Positions 10,796 to 18,240 of a DNA stretch of 64,000 bases are shown one piece after another. The position numbers and the translations under genes are program-made. Source of the stretch: an uncultured Atopobiaceae bacterium (GTDB lineage Bacteria; Actinomycetota; Coriobacteriia; Coriobacteriales; Atopobiaceae); assembly GCA_947625235.1 (NCBI GenBank), contig CANQNP010000002.1, positions 29,334 to 93,333 of the forward strand, in the 5' to 3' direction. The notes under the pieces are model-generated. The model did not search any database. It was not told the origin of the DNA and was given only the letters and a program-made list of their open reading frames with translations. How positions within the stretch are numbered: position 1 is the stretch's first letter; every line of letters starts with the position of its first letter.

Positions 10796-11083
10796 CTACG
10801 CTGCCTGTCGAGTGATCATGGACCGCTTGACCGCATCCGTGATGCGCAGGATGCGCTCAAGCTCTTCGATCTGGTCCGGTTCCGCCTGGAACTTGATGAG
10901 GGTGTAGTCGCCTTCCTGGAGATGGTCGATCTCATAGGCGAGCTTACGCCGGCCCCACTCGTCCACGTCCTCCACCTTGCCGCCCACACCGGTGATGGCG
11001 GCGTCGATGCGCGCCATGGTGGCGGCGCGAGTCTCGTCTGTGAGGGTGGGATCGAGGATGAACAGCAGTTCATAAGCCTTCAC
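10796..11083 (-). CDS. rpsF: 30S ribosomal protein S6
   Basis: 95 residues. I start it at the GTG at 11083 (KAYELLFILDP follows, matching the usual S6 N-terminus), because AGGAGGTG lies 8 bases before it. A GTG three codons upstream lies inside that Shine-Dalgarno sequence and is less likely. The family core WGRRKLAYEIDHLQEGDY is clear. S6 pairs with S18 on the 30S platform. First gene of rpsF-ssb-rpsR-rplI. Confidence 0.96.
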   Translation of the reverse strand: MKAYELLFILDPTLTDETRAATMARIDAAITGVGGKVEDVDEWGRRKLAYEIDHLQEGDYTLIKFQAEPDQIEELERILRITDAVKRSMITRQAA

Positions 11084-11154
11084 AACGTTCACCTCCTCTG
11101 GGCTTAGCGGCCCCGGGACAGAAGGAGTGCCCGAGGCAGAAGGTCAAGACGGCC

Positions 11155-11163
11155 ATCCTAGCA
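11155..11163 (-). promoter_or_regulatory. Possible extended -10 promoter for the rpsF operon
   Basis: On the minus strand TGCTAGGAT matches an extended -10 element. No good -35 is visible at 17 bases. Transcription would start near 11148, leaving a GC-rich leader of about 60 bases with CGGGGCCGC; S6 operons are often autoregulated through such leaders, but I cannot show a specific S6:S18 motif. Confidence 0.35.
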
Positions 11164-11313
11164 CAAGGATCGCGCCCCCTTCGTCCATCAGCGGAAATCC
11201 GTTCGATGGAAGCGTAGGGGGCGCACCTTGCAAGAATCACCATGCGAGCCAGCCGGGGGCTGGCAGGGGGCCGACCACCATCCAACAAGCCGGCCCCGGA
11301 GCGGCGCGTTGCG

Positions 11314-13113
11314 CTAGATCAGGTGGTCGACGCGCTCGTCGCCGTCCTCGGCGTCCTTCTCGGCGATGGCCTCGTCCACGGCCTGCTTCACCTCGGGAGA
11401 GTCGATGGAGGGCACCGCGTCTTGGGAGCGGAGGTCGATGTCGGGCCAGGTCCTCGCCACCTCGGCGGACACCTTGCCGTAGACCTCGCGCTCGCCGGGC
11501 TCCGCGTCCGCCTCCGATTCCACGTCGCTCGAGAACTTCACGCTTTCTTCAATTGTGGGCGCGCCGAGCTTCCCCGTGCCGGGCTCGGGCGGGGTCACGA
11601 TCTCCGTCCAGCGGGTGGTGGCCGCCACGGCCTTGCCGTAGAGGTCCTCCGGCGTGGGCGCGCTCACGGGCGTCTGCGGCACCTCGGCCCTCGGGGCCTC
11701 GGACACGGGCCTTGCCGCCACCTCGCGCGCGGGCGGCTCGACGCCGAGCTCGTGCGCCGCCTCGGCGATGTCCGCGTTCACCGCGGCCGCCATCTCCGGC
11801 GTGTCCATCTGCGAGACGGCGTCTTGGGTTTGGAGGTCGATGTCGGGCCAGGTCCTCGCCACGTCGCTCGACACCTCGGTGTAGAGCTCGGGGGCCGTGG
11901 GGGGCCGCACCCCGTGCTCGTCCGCCTTCTCGGGCTCCTTCGTGGCCCCGTCCGCGGGCCACGCCATGTGGAAGGTGGCATCGGGGGTGGGGCTCACCAC
12001 ATCGGTCCACCTGGTCGTGGCCTTCGTGGCGTCGTCGTAGAGGTCTTCCGGGGTGGGGGGCACCACCGGCTCGCCCACGTACTCGGGCGAGGAGGGCGCC
12101 GCCTCGGCGCCGTGCGGTGCGCCAGCGGGCACGCCACCTGCCGCGCGGTCGCTCGCGGGAGGCTCATAGGGGGTGGAGGTGTTCATGGGGCTCTCTCCTT
12201 TCCAAGGCTCAGAGCCATACATACCCCGAGGATCCGCCCCCATGCCGCTCCCGTTCGCCTGAGCGGGGCCCGCCCACGCGTCGGGGCCGCCCAAGGGCGC
12301 CGAGGGGATGCTCGCCGGCACGGGATCAGAAGGACCGCCCCAAGCCGGCACGTTGAATTGGCGCATCCAAAGCGCCGTCGCGTTGTAGATCAAGAGGTCG
12401 AAGGTGACCCCGATGATGCTCCCGACGTAGGCGATGGCGACCACGAGCTGGCCCAACCACGAGATGGCGGAGCTCACCAACCCCACGCTGTTCGAGAGCA
12501 GGATCTCGGGGTTTCCCGAGTAGTAGTAGAGCGAGGCCATCTGCGCGAGGGGGCCGGCGAGCGCAAGCGACGTGACGAGCACGACCGCGAGCGTGAGGCA
12601 GAGGGTCACCGCCACGCGCAGGAGGAAGATCAGGAAGACCTTCATCAGCCCGCCGAAATCGCGCCCGCACATGTCGAATATCTGCGAGAGGCCGAAGCCC
12701 GGCCCCACGTGCTGGTAGATGGCCGAGCGCACCACGGCGACGTTCAGGACGAGCGAGTAGAGCGCGACGCCGAACCACACGAGCCACGCGAGCCACGCGC
12801 CCGTGAGGGCCACGATGAATCCGGCGATGGCGCCGCCCACGCACGCCCAGACGAACTCCACCACGAATCCCTTGAAGCCGCCGACGAAGCAGGCGCCGAT
12901 GTCCACCTTGCGCTGCTTGGGAGCGGAATCGATGCCCCACGCGGTGAGGCGCGCCCAGCCAAGGTAGTAGCCGAGGGTCCAGAAGATGCCCACGATGGGG
13001 ATGAGCGCCACGAGCGCAAGGACGAGGATCGGCTTGTACCAGCCGCGATCCTGCGTGAGCATGCGCCACGAGCGGGAAAGGTAGCTGCCGTCGAAGAATG
13101 CGGTGTCGTGCAT
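11314..13113 (-). CDS. DUF4013-like multi-pass membrane protein with repetitive C-terminal tail
   Basis: 599 residues. The first 260 contain about six hydrophobic helices, with a conserved opening FFDGSYLSRSWRMLTQDRGW and the LTAWGIDSAP segment; this resembles DUF4013-type integral membrane proteins of actinobacteria, function unknown. Residues 260-599 form a Pro/Ala/Glu-rich cytoplasmic or external tail carrying two rounds of a pair of repeats: PTPEDLY...ATTRWT(D/E)(I/V)V and (E/A)(L/V)Y..VS..VARTWPDIDL...DAV. The tail is acidic and probably elongated. Flanked by hairpins on both sides, so probably monocistronic. Confidence 0.75.
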   Translation of the reverse strand: MHDTAFFDGSYLSRSWRMLTQDRGWYKPILVLALVALIPIVGIFWTLGYYLGWARLTAWGIDSAPKQRKVDIGACFVGGFKGFVVEFVWACVGGAIAGFIVALTGAWLAWLVWFGVALYSLVLNVAVVRSAIYQHVGPGFGLSQIFDMCGRDFGGLMKVFLIFLLRVAVTLCLTLAVVLVTSLALAGPLAQMASLYYYSGNPEILLSNSVGLVSSAISWLGQLVVAIAYVGSIIGVTFDLLIYNATALWMRQFNVPAWGGPSDPVPASIPSAPLGGPDAWAGPAQANGSGMGADPRGMYGSEPWKGESPMNTSTPYEPPASDRAAGGVPAGAPHGAEAAPSSPEYVGEPVVPPTPEDLYDDATKATTRWTDVVSPTPDATFHMAWPADGATKEPEKADEHGVRPPTAPELYTEVSSDVARTWPDIDLQTQDAVSQMDTPEMAAAVNADIAEAAHELGVEPPAREVAARPVSEAPRAEVPQTPVSAPTPEDLYGKAVAATTRWTEIVTPPEPGTGKLGAPTIEESVKFSSDVESEADAEPGEREVYGKVSAEVARTWPDIDLRSQDAVPSIDSPEVKQAVDEAIAEKDAEDGDERVDHLI

Positions 13114-13144
13114 GGAATGCTCCTTGGGAAGGCCTCATTGGGCC

Positions 13145-13189
13145 GCGTGGGCCCATCGGCGCCATTCTAGGACGCCGATGGGCCCACGC
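13145..13189 (-). terminator. Long hairpin between two minus-strand genes
   Basis: A perfect 17-bp stem (GCGTGGGCCCATCGGCG) with an 11-base loop lies 20 bases after the stop of the charged-protein gene. There is no T-run. It probably ends that transcript or isolates the DUF4013-like gene. Confidence 0.5.
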
Positions 13190-13209
13190 CATGCGCGCTC
13201 CGGCGGCGG

Positions 13210-13698
13210 CTAGAGCTTGTCGGCCTCCTCATAGGCGTCGTCGATGAGCTTCGCGGCGATCTCGTCCGCGCGGTCCTCGATGCGCTCCACCTTGAGGGCG
13301 GCCTCGTCCTCGATCTTCGCCACCTTGCGGCGGGCGTAGTCCTCCACCGCGGCGGCCTCGCGGACCTTGCGGTCGATCACGTTCTCGATGTGCTCCTCGC
13401 GAATGCCCTCGCGGTGCAGCTCGCGCGCCTCCACGCGATCGTCGTGGGCGAGCTCGCGCTCCTCGCGGCGCACCTCGCGCTCGTCGTGGCGCTCGACCTT
13501 GCGATCCTCGCGCTCGCCCTTGCGCTCGGCGCGGGCCTCCTCGCGCTCATCCTTGCGCTCGGCGCGGGCCTCCTCGCGCTCCTGCGCGTGCTCCACATGG
13601 GCGAGCTTGCGCTCATCGCGCAGGACCTCGCGCTCCTCATGGCGCTCCTCGCGTCGCTCTTCGTGGGCGAGATGCCGCGGGCTTTCCTCGATGCTCAT
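13210..13698 (-). CDS. Highly charged helical protein of unknown function
   Basis: 162 residues, over half of them Glu, Arg, Lys, Asp or His. From residue 10 to 110 the sequence is a run of short units such as EREEARAERK and EREVRREERE, encoded by near-identical 30-bp DNA repeats around 13510-13590. It is predicted to be one long charged single helix or coiled coil. The last 50 residues (YARRKVAKIEDEAALKVERI) are also helical. No transmembrane segment or known domain is visible. The strand and start are supported by GGGAACC before the ATG and by the absence of any better frame. Confidence 0.65.
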   Translation of the reverse strand: MSIEESPRHLAHEERREERHEEREVLRDERKLAHVEHAQEREEARAERKDEREEARAERKGEREDRKVERHDEREVRREERELAHDDRVEARELHREGIREEHIENVIDRKVREAAAVEDYARRKVAKIEDEAALKVERIEDRADEIAAKLIDDAYEEADKL

Positions 13699-13823
13699 GG
13701 TGGTTCCCTTCGCTTGGCGGCCCGCGGCGAACGCGAGCCCGGTGTCTCCATGCGAAGGTTTATCCCCCGTGGGCAGCGCGCTCTATCTTTACTTCCCCTC
13801 GCCGCAGGCCCGAGAGCCGAGGC

Positions 13824-14354
13824 CTATGCCTCCGTGATCTCTGGGATCTCCGGGATCTCGCGCGGGTCGGGCTCCCACACGTAGCCCTCGTCGCCCCCGC
13901 CCATCTCGGAGATGATCTTCTCCACGGGCGCGATGTAGTACGTGGCCTTGCCGGTGACGCACACCGTGCCGTCGGCCGTCTCGATCGTGCCCTCGCCCTC
14001 GAAGAGGCGCCGCGAGTCGCGCGTGATGTGCGCGTGGCAGTAGAGCGGCTCGCCGAGCGGCGTCGGCTTGCGGTAGCGGGTCTCGAGCTTCACCGTCACG
14101 CCCCAGAACCCGGGATGGTCCACCAGGTACGCGCGGCCCACCGTCTCGTCGATGATCGCCGAGGCGATGCCGCCGTGGAGCCGCCCTTGATAGGACTGGT
14201 GCTCCTCGCGCCCCTCGAAGATGCAGATGAGCTCGTGCTTCTCGTGGTCTTCCACGAACTGCGCCTTCAAGCCGGCGACGTTCTCCGTGCCGCACACGAA
14301 GCACATGTCGTTCACGCATTGGTTGTTCAGATGGTCGTGGGCGTGCTCGGGCAT
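13824..14354 (-). CDS. PaaI-type hotdog-fold thioesterase
   Basis: 176 residues from the ATG at 14354, which follows GGGGGAG; a much longer upstream frame is repetitive shadow. The central motif GRLHGGIASAIIDETVG is the thioesterase signature (HGG...D), placing the protein in the 4HBT/PaaI superfamily that hydrolyses acyl-CoA thioesters. CFVCGTEN near the N-terminus is a Cys pair seen in one subgroup. The substrate is unknown. It lies 37 bases after the TRIC-like gene on the same strand. Confidence 0.85.
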   Translation of the reverse strand: MPEHAHDHLNNQCVNDMCFVCGTENVAGLKAQFVEDHEKHELICIFEGREEHQSYQGRLHGGIASAIIDETVGRAYLVDHPGFWGVTVKLETRYRKPTPLGEPLYCHAHITRDSRRLFEGEGTIETADGTVCVTGKATYYIAPVEKIISEMGGGDEGYVWEPDPREIPEIPEITEA

Positions 14355-14391
14355 GGCGCTCCCCCTTCGCGCGAGATGTACCACTCCCACT

Positions 14392-15423
14392 CTAGCGCGG
14401 GGGCGCGTCCGCCTCGTCCGCCGCATCCTCCGAGGACGGCTTCTGGGCGGGATCGTCCGATGCCGCGCCCGCCCCCACGCCGGCCGTCGCGGGGCTCGCG
14501 TCCCCTTGGGCCTGGCCCGCGCCTTCTGCCGCCTGGCCCGCGCCTTCTGCCGCCTGGCCCGCACCTTCAGCCGCGCTACCCGCGCCTTCTGCCGCGCTGC
14601 CCGCGCCTTCTGCCGTGTGGCCCGCGCCTTCGGCCGCATGCTCGACCCCGGACCCCACGGCCTCCATGGTGCGCCCCACGCTCGCCACGACGTCCGCCAC
14701 GTCACGCACGACCGGCGTGGCGGCCACGATGCGCTTCACGGGCTTCACCACGATGGGCGAGAGGTCCACGGCCTGCGGCGAGAGCCAGTCGTACCTCCTC
14801 GAGAGCCACCAGAGTCCCATGCCGATGACGACGCAGATGAAGCACGCCGTCTCCTTCACCATGCCCGCGTGCACGCACACGTAGTAGGCGAACGACCCCG
14901 CCACGGCGCAGAGCGCGTAGAAGTTGCCGCGGCGGAAGATCTTCGGCACCTCGCCGAGCACCATGTCGCGGAGCATGCCGCCGCCCACGGCCGTCATCGT
15001 GCCGAGCATCACGCTCGCGAAGATGGAGAGCGAGTAGAGCACGGCCTTCTCGGTGCCGGACGCCGCGAAGAGCACCACCGAGAGGATGTCCACCCAAGGC
15101 AGCAGCTTCTCGAGCTTCAGCACGAGGCCGCTGAAGAAGAACACGACGAGCGTGGCGAGGAGGCAGAGCGGGATCGCGATCGGCGAGGTGATCATGTAGA
15201 CGCCGCCACGCTGCAGGATCATGTCGCGGATGAGGCCGCCGCCGAGGCCGCACATGATCCCCAGCGCCACCGAGCCGAGCAAATCGAGCTTGTGCTCCTT
15301 CGCCGAGAGCGAGCCGAACGCGGCGCCCACGATGATGGCGGCGATGTCGAGCCAAGCCGGCATCACGAGGTCGGTGTTCGTAGGCTCCATGGTGGTGAAG
15401 ATGTGTTTTAGCAGCTCTTCCAT
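14392..15423 (-). CDS. TRIC-like (UPF0126) membrane protein with AEGAG repeat tail
   Basis: 343 residues from the ATG at 15423, preceded by GGGAG. Residues about 15-215 hold seven hydrophobic helices in two homologous halves, each with a Gly-rich motif (GLGGGLIRDM and AVGGGMLRDM), characteristic of the TRIC/UPF0126 family; bacterial members form cation channels. The tail from about 260 carries six copies of (A/T)AEGAG encoded by about 21-bp DNA repeats, followed by an acidic Ala/Asp-rich end. The tail is not part of the family. Confidence 0.87.
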   Translation of the reverse strand: MEELLKHIFTTMEPTNTDLVMPAWLDIAAIIVGAAFGSLSAKEHKLDLLGSVALGIMCGLGGGLIRDMILQRGGVYMITSPIAIPLCLLATLVVFFFSGLVLKLEKLLPWVDILSVVLFAASGTEKAVLYSLSIFASVMLGTMTAVGGGMLRDMVLGEVPKIFRRGNFYALCAVAGSFAYYVCVHAGMVKETACFICVVIGMGLWWLSRRYDWLSPQAVDLSPIVVKPVKRIVAATPVVRDVADVVASVGRTMEAVGSGVEHAAEGAGHTAEGAGSAAEGAGSAAEGAGQAAEGAGQAAEGAGQAQGDASPATAGVGAGAASDDPAQKPSSEDAADEADAPPR

Positions 15424-15475
15424 GGCCACTCCCGCGCTCTCTTGGGGATTTGGGGTCTTCGTGCTGAGAGTAGGG

Positions 15476-15481
15476 TATACT
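15476..15481 (+). promoter_or_regulatory. Probable -10 box for the tRNA-Ser pair
   Basis: TATACT lies 14 bases before the first tRNA-Ser. The -35 side is poor (TTGGGG at 20-base spacing), so this rests on the -10 match and position. Confidence 0.4.
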
Positions 15482-15494
15482 CGTTCAGCGCTAA

Positions 15495-15585
15495 GGAGAG
15501 TTGTCCGAGTGGTCGAAGGAGCACGACTGGAAATCGTGTAGGCGCCTCAAGCGTCTCCAGGGTTCAAATCCCTGACTCTCCGCCA
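15495..15585 (+). tRNA. tRNA-Ser (anticodon GGA)
   Basis: Acceptor arms GGAGAGT and ACTCTCC pair fully; anticodon loop CTGGAAA gives GGA, reading UCC/UCU. A long variable arm (GGCGCCTCAAGCGTC region), the T arm GGGTTCAAATCCC and an encoded CCA confirm a class II serine tRNA. Confidence 0.97.
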
Positions 15586-15631
15586 GCCAATTTCGCGGCG
15601 TCCCCGGCCGGGGGCGCCGCGTGCTCCCTCC

Positions 15632-15722
15632 GGAGGGGTGGCAGAGCGGTTGAATGCGGCGGTCTCGAAAACCGTTTGGCGCTTTTCGCGTCACGGGGGT
15701 TCGAATCCCCCCTCCTCCGCCA
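15632..15722 (+). tRNA. tRNA-Ser (anticodon CGA)
   Basis: Acceptor GGAGGGG pairs with CTCCTCC with one G-U; anticodon loop CTCGAAA gives CGA, reading UCG. Long variable arm and encoded CCA are present. It lies 46 bases after the first tRNA-Ser and is probably co-transcribed. Its 3' end is copied downstream. Confidence 0.97.
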
Positions 15723-15730
15723 GAAACAAC

Positions 15731-15757
15731 AAGCCGGCCTTTTGGCCGGCTTTTTGT
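15731..15757 (+). terminator. Intrinsic terminator after the tRNA-Ser pair
   Basis: AAGCCGGCC and GGCCGGCTT form a stem around a TTTT loop, followed by TTTGTTT, 8 bases after the CCA end. Confidence 0.88.
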
Positions 15758-15762
15758 TTCTC

Positions 15763-15893
15763 GCGGAGGAGGGGGGATTCGAACCCGCGAGGGCTTGACG
15801 AGCCCTTGTGGCTCGTCAAGGAGTGGAGGGCCGAAGGCCCGGAGCTCAGCGGAAATGCGAAGCATTTCCGCGTCGAATCCCCCCTCCTCCGCC
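15763..15893. repeat. Composite repeat with inverted and direct copies of the tRNA-Ser 3' end
   Basis: Positions 15763-15786 are the exact reverse complement of the last 24 bases of tRNA-Ser(CGA) before CA; 15873-15893 are a direct 21-base copy. The two flank about 86 bases made of hairpins: TTGACGAGCC/GGCTCGTCAA (about 15794-15820), GGGCC/GGCCC and GCGGAAATGC/GCATTTCCGC (15850-15872). No coding sequence is present. Confidence 0.85.
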
Positions 15894-15958
15894 CTCTAAA
15901 GAATCCCAGCCGCAGGCTGGGCACTGATTTAGCCGAAAGCCACTCATGAATCCTTGCC
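15891..15958. repeat. Repeat copy 1 with GCCCTC...GCCGAA...CCTTGC skeleton
   Basis: Starts directly at the end of the copied tRNA fragment and contains the hairpin CCCAGCC-GCA-GGCTGGG. It is about 85 percent identical by eye to 16066-16133. It shares the ordered words GCCCTC, GCCGAA, CAT and CCTTGC with the structured elements beside typA and gyrA. Confidence 0.75.
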
Positions 15959-16029
15959 ACGAGCTAAAAGCGCATTTCCGCGTCGACTGTGCGCGCAGCT
16001 TAAGAGCCTAAATATGTTCGCTGCGCGCT

Positions 16030-16054
16030 CTGAACGATCCACTGGATCGTTCAG
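16030..16054. repeat. Perfect hairpin adjoining a third tRNA-Ser 3' fragment
   Basis: CTGAACGATCCA and TGGATCGTTCAG pair around a single C. It is followed at once by CCCCCTCCTCCGCC (16055-16068), a 14-base piece of the tRNA-Ser 3' end. The same kind of hairpin, CTTGACAGTCCA-C-TGGACTGTCAAG, precedes the tRNA-Ala fragment at 44155. Confidence 0.8.
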
Positions 16055-16065
16055 CCCCCTCCTCC

Positions 16066-16133
16066 GCCCTCCACAGAATCCCAGCCGCAGGCTGGGCGCT
16101 GATTTGGCCGAAGACCCTCCATGAATCCTTGCC
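16066..16133. repeat. Repeat copy 2 with GCCCTC...GGCCGAAGA...CCTTGC skeleton
   Basis: Second copy of the 15891 unit, again abutting a tRNA-Ser 3' piece and again with the CCCAGCC-GCA-GGCTGGG hairpin. The next 30 bases lead into the typA-side structured element. Confidence 0.75.
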
Positions 16134-16162
16134 GCGAACCCGAGAGGGCGCGAGAAGCCCTT

Positions 16163-16290
16163 GTGGCGGATCAAGGCTCGCGCCTTGATCCGCTTTCTCG
16201 CCCTCCGCATAGACGGCGGTCCAGACGGCCGAAGATCACGGCCATCTGGAACCTTGCTATGCGGGTCAACAAATCTGGCGCGGGCTTGTG
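16163..16290 (-). ncRNA. Candidate structured 3' UTR element after typA
   Basis: Read on the minus strand, directly after the typA stop, the sequence folds into a long stem (CGCATAG/CTATGCG outer, CCAGA/TCTGG inner, GGCC/GGCC top) and then a 12-bp hairpin closed by GCGA, a GNRA tetraloop (16166-16193). A second copy follows gyrA at 48077-48206. The two differ at five stem pairs by changes on both sides that keep pairing, while the internal loop CAAGGT/ACCGCCGT is unchanged. No T-run follows, so it is not a plain terminator. I match it to no known RNA family. Confidence 0.75.
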
Positions 16291-18153
16291 TTACGCGAGC
16301 TTGGCGACGCGGCCTCGCCTCACGTTGTCCTTCTTGCGCTCGTTCGTGTCGAGGATGCGCTTTCTCAGGCGGATGCTCTCGGGGGTGATCTCCACGAGCT
16401 CGTCGTCAGCGATGTACTCGAGGGCCTCCTCGAGCGTGAAGGTGCGTGGCGGGGTGAGCTGCACGGCGATGTCGGCCGTGGAGGAGCGCTGGTTGCCGAG
16501 GTTCTTCGTGCGCGCGACGTTCACGGTCATGTCGCCCGCGCGCGAGCGCTCGCCCACGATCATCCCCTCGTAGCACTCGTCGCCGGGGCCCACGAAGAGC
16601 TGGCCGCGCTCCTGCAGCGTGCCGAGCGCGTAGGCCACCGCCTTCTCCGTGGCCATGGAGATCATCGCGCCGTTCGAGCGCTTCTCGAAATCGCCCGCGT
16701 AGGGGCCGTATTCGAGGAACGTGTGGTAGAAGACGCCCTCGCCGTGGCTCGCGTTCAAGATGCGGTTCTTGAGGCCGAGGATGCCGCGGGTGGGGATGGA
16801 AAACTCGAGGTGGCACGTGGTGCCGTTCGAGGCCATGGACACGAGCTGGCCGCCCGCGCCGCCGAGGATCTCGATCATCTTGCCCGAGACGTCGTCCGGG
16901 CACTCGATGACGGCCTGCTCGATGGGCTCGAGGCGCTCGCCGTGCTCGCCCTTCGCGAAGAGCACGCGCGGCCGGGCCACCTGGAACTCGAAGCCCTCGC
17001 GGCGAAGCGTCTCCATGAGCACGGAGAGGTGGAGGATGCCGCGGCCCTTGACCTCGATGCCGCCGACGCCACCACCCGCCGCCTCGCCCGCGACCTCGCT
17101 GATCTCCATCGTCACGTTGTTCTCGGCCTCGCGAAGGAGCCGATCGCGCAGCTGCCGGCCGCCCACGATCGAGCCCTCGCGCCCCACGAGCGGCGAGGTG
17201 GAGGCCTCGAAGATCACGGCCATGGTGGGAGGGTCGATGCGGATGGGGGCGAGCTCCTGCGGGGCCTCGGAGCTCGTGAGCACGTCGCCGATGTCGACGC
17301 CGTCGATGCCCACGACGGCGCAGATGTCACCCGCGGCCACCTCGCTCGCGTCTTGGCGTCCGAGGTAGTCGAAGGTGGAGAGCTGCTTCACGGTGGCGCT
17401 CTCGCGCTCGCCGTCGTTCTTCAAGACGAGCACGCCCTCGCCCGCGTGGACGGTGCCGGAAAACACGCGCCCGATGCCGATGCGGCCCACGTAGCTCGAG
17501 TGGTCCACCGTCATCACCTGCATCGCGAGCGGCGCCGCAGGGTCGGCGTCGGGCGCGGGCAGCCACTCGATGATGGTGTCGAGGAGCGGCAGCATGTCCA
17601 TGTTGCCGTCGCCCGGCTCGAGGCGCGCGTAGCCGCGCGCGGCCGAGGTGTAGACCACGTGCTCGAGCGCGAACTCGAGCTGCTCGTCGCTCGCGCCGAG
17701 GTCCATCATGAGGTCGAGCGAATCGTTCACCGCGCGCTCGGGGTCGGCACCGTCGCGGTCGATCTTGTTCACCACGAGGAGCACCTGGAGGCCCGCGTCT
17801 ATGGCGTGGCGGAGCACGAAGCGCGTCTGCGGCATGGGGCCCTCGTAGGCGTCCACCAAAAGGAGCGCGGAATCCGCCATCTTGAGCACGCGCTCCACCT
17901 CGCCGCCGAAGTCGGCGTGGCCCGGCGTGTCGATGACGTTGATCTTCACGCCGGAGTAGGTGATGGAGATGTTCTTCGCGAGGATGGTGATGCCGCGCTC
18001 GCGTTCCTGGTCGTTCGAATCGAGCACGCGCTCCGTCACCTGCTGGTTCTCGCGATAGGCGCCGGTTGCGCGAAGCAGCTGGTCCACGAGCGTGGTCTTG
18101 CCGTGGTCCACATGCGCGATGATGGCGACGTTCCTAAGCTGCTCCTGAAGCAC
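16291..18153 (-). CDS. typA: Translational GTPase TypA/BipA
   Basis: 620 residues, normal for TypA. It is a ribosome-associated GTPase of the EF-G class that assists ribosome assembly and stress adaptation. GTPase motifs are intact: AHVDHGKTT near the N-terminus, RGITI, DTPGHADF and NKIDRDGADP. The C-terminal TypA-specific part includes GEVFYHTF-like GEGVFYHTFLEYGPY. The start is a GTG at 18153 with GGGGAGG upstream. The stop is followed immediately by the structured element at 16163-16290. Confidence 0.97.
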   Translation of the reverse strand: MLQEQLRNVAIIAHVDHGKTTLVDQLLRATGAYRENQQVTERVLDSNDQERERGITILAKNISITYSGVKINVIDTPGHADFGGEVERVLKMADSALLLVDAYEGPMPQTRFVLRHAIDAGLQVLLVVNKIDRDGADPERAVNDSLDLMMDLGASDEQLEFALEHVVYTSAARGYARLEPGDGNMDMLPLLDTIIEWLPAPDADPAAPLAMQVMTVDHSSYVGRIGIGRVFSGTVHAGEGVLVLKNDGERESATVKQLSTFDYLGRQDASEVAAGDICAVVGIDGVDIGDVLTSSEAPQELAPIRIDPPTMAVIFEASTSPLVGREGSIVGGRQLRDRLLREAENNVTMEISEVAGEAAGGGVGGIEVKGRGILHLSVLMETLRREGFEFQVARPRVLFAKGEHGERLEPIEQAVIECPDDVSGKMIEILGGAGGQLVSMASNGTTCHLEFSIPTRGILGLKNRILNASHGEGVFYHTFLEYGPYAGDFEKRSNGAMISMATEKAVAYALGTLQERGQLFVGPGDECYEGMIVGERSRAGDMTVNVARTKNLGNQRSSTADIAVQLTPPRTFTLEEALEYIADDELVEITPESIRLRKRILDTNERKKDNVRRGRVAKLA

Positions 18154-18240
18154 CTGGCCTCCCCTCGTTTGCCCTCGGGAATGGTAGTGGATGGAGGCGC
18201 CGCGCGGGCAGGCGAGCGTGGCGAAACGGTGATGCGCGAG

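Noticed and set aside
15763..16133. att sites of a prophage or integrative element
   Set aside because: There is no integrase or phage gene, one copy is inverted, and the pieces lie within a few hundred bases of each other.
16206..16263. Self-cleaving ribozyme of the twister type
   Set aside because: GCAAGG and CCGCCG words recall twister loops, but the required cleavage-site context and pseudoknot partners could not be found.
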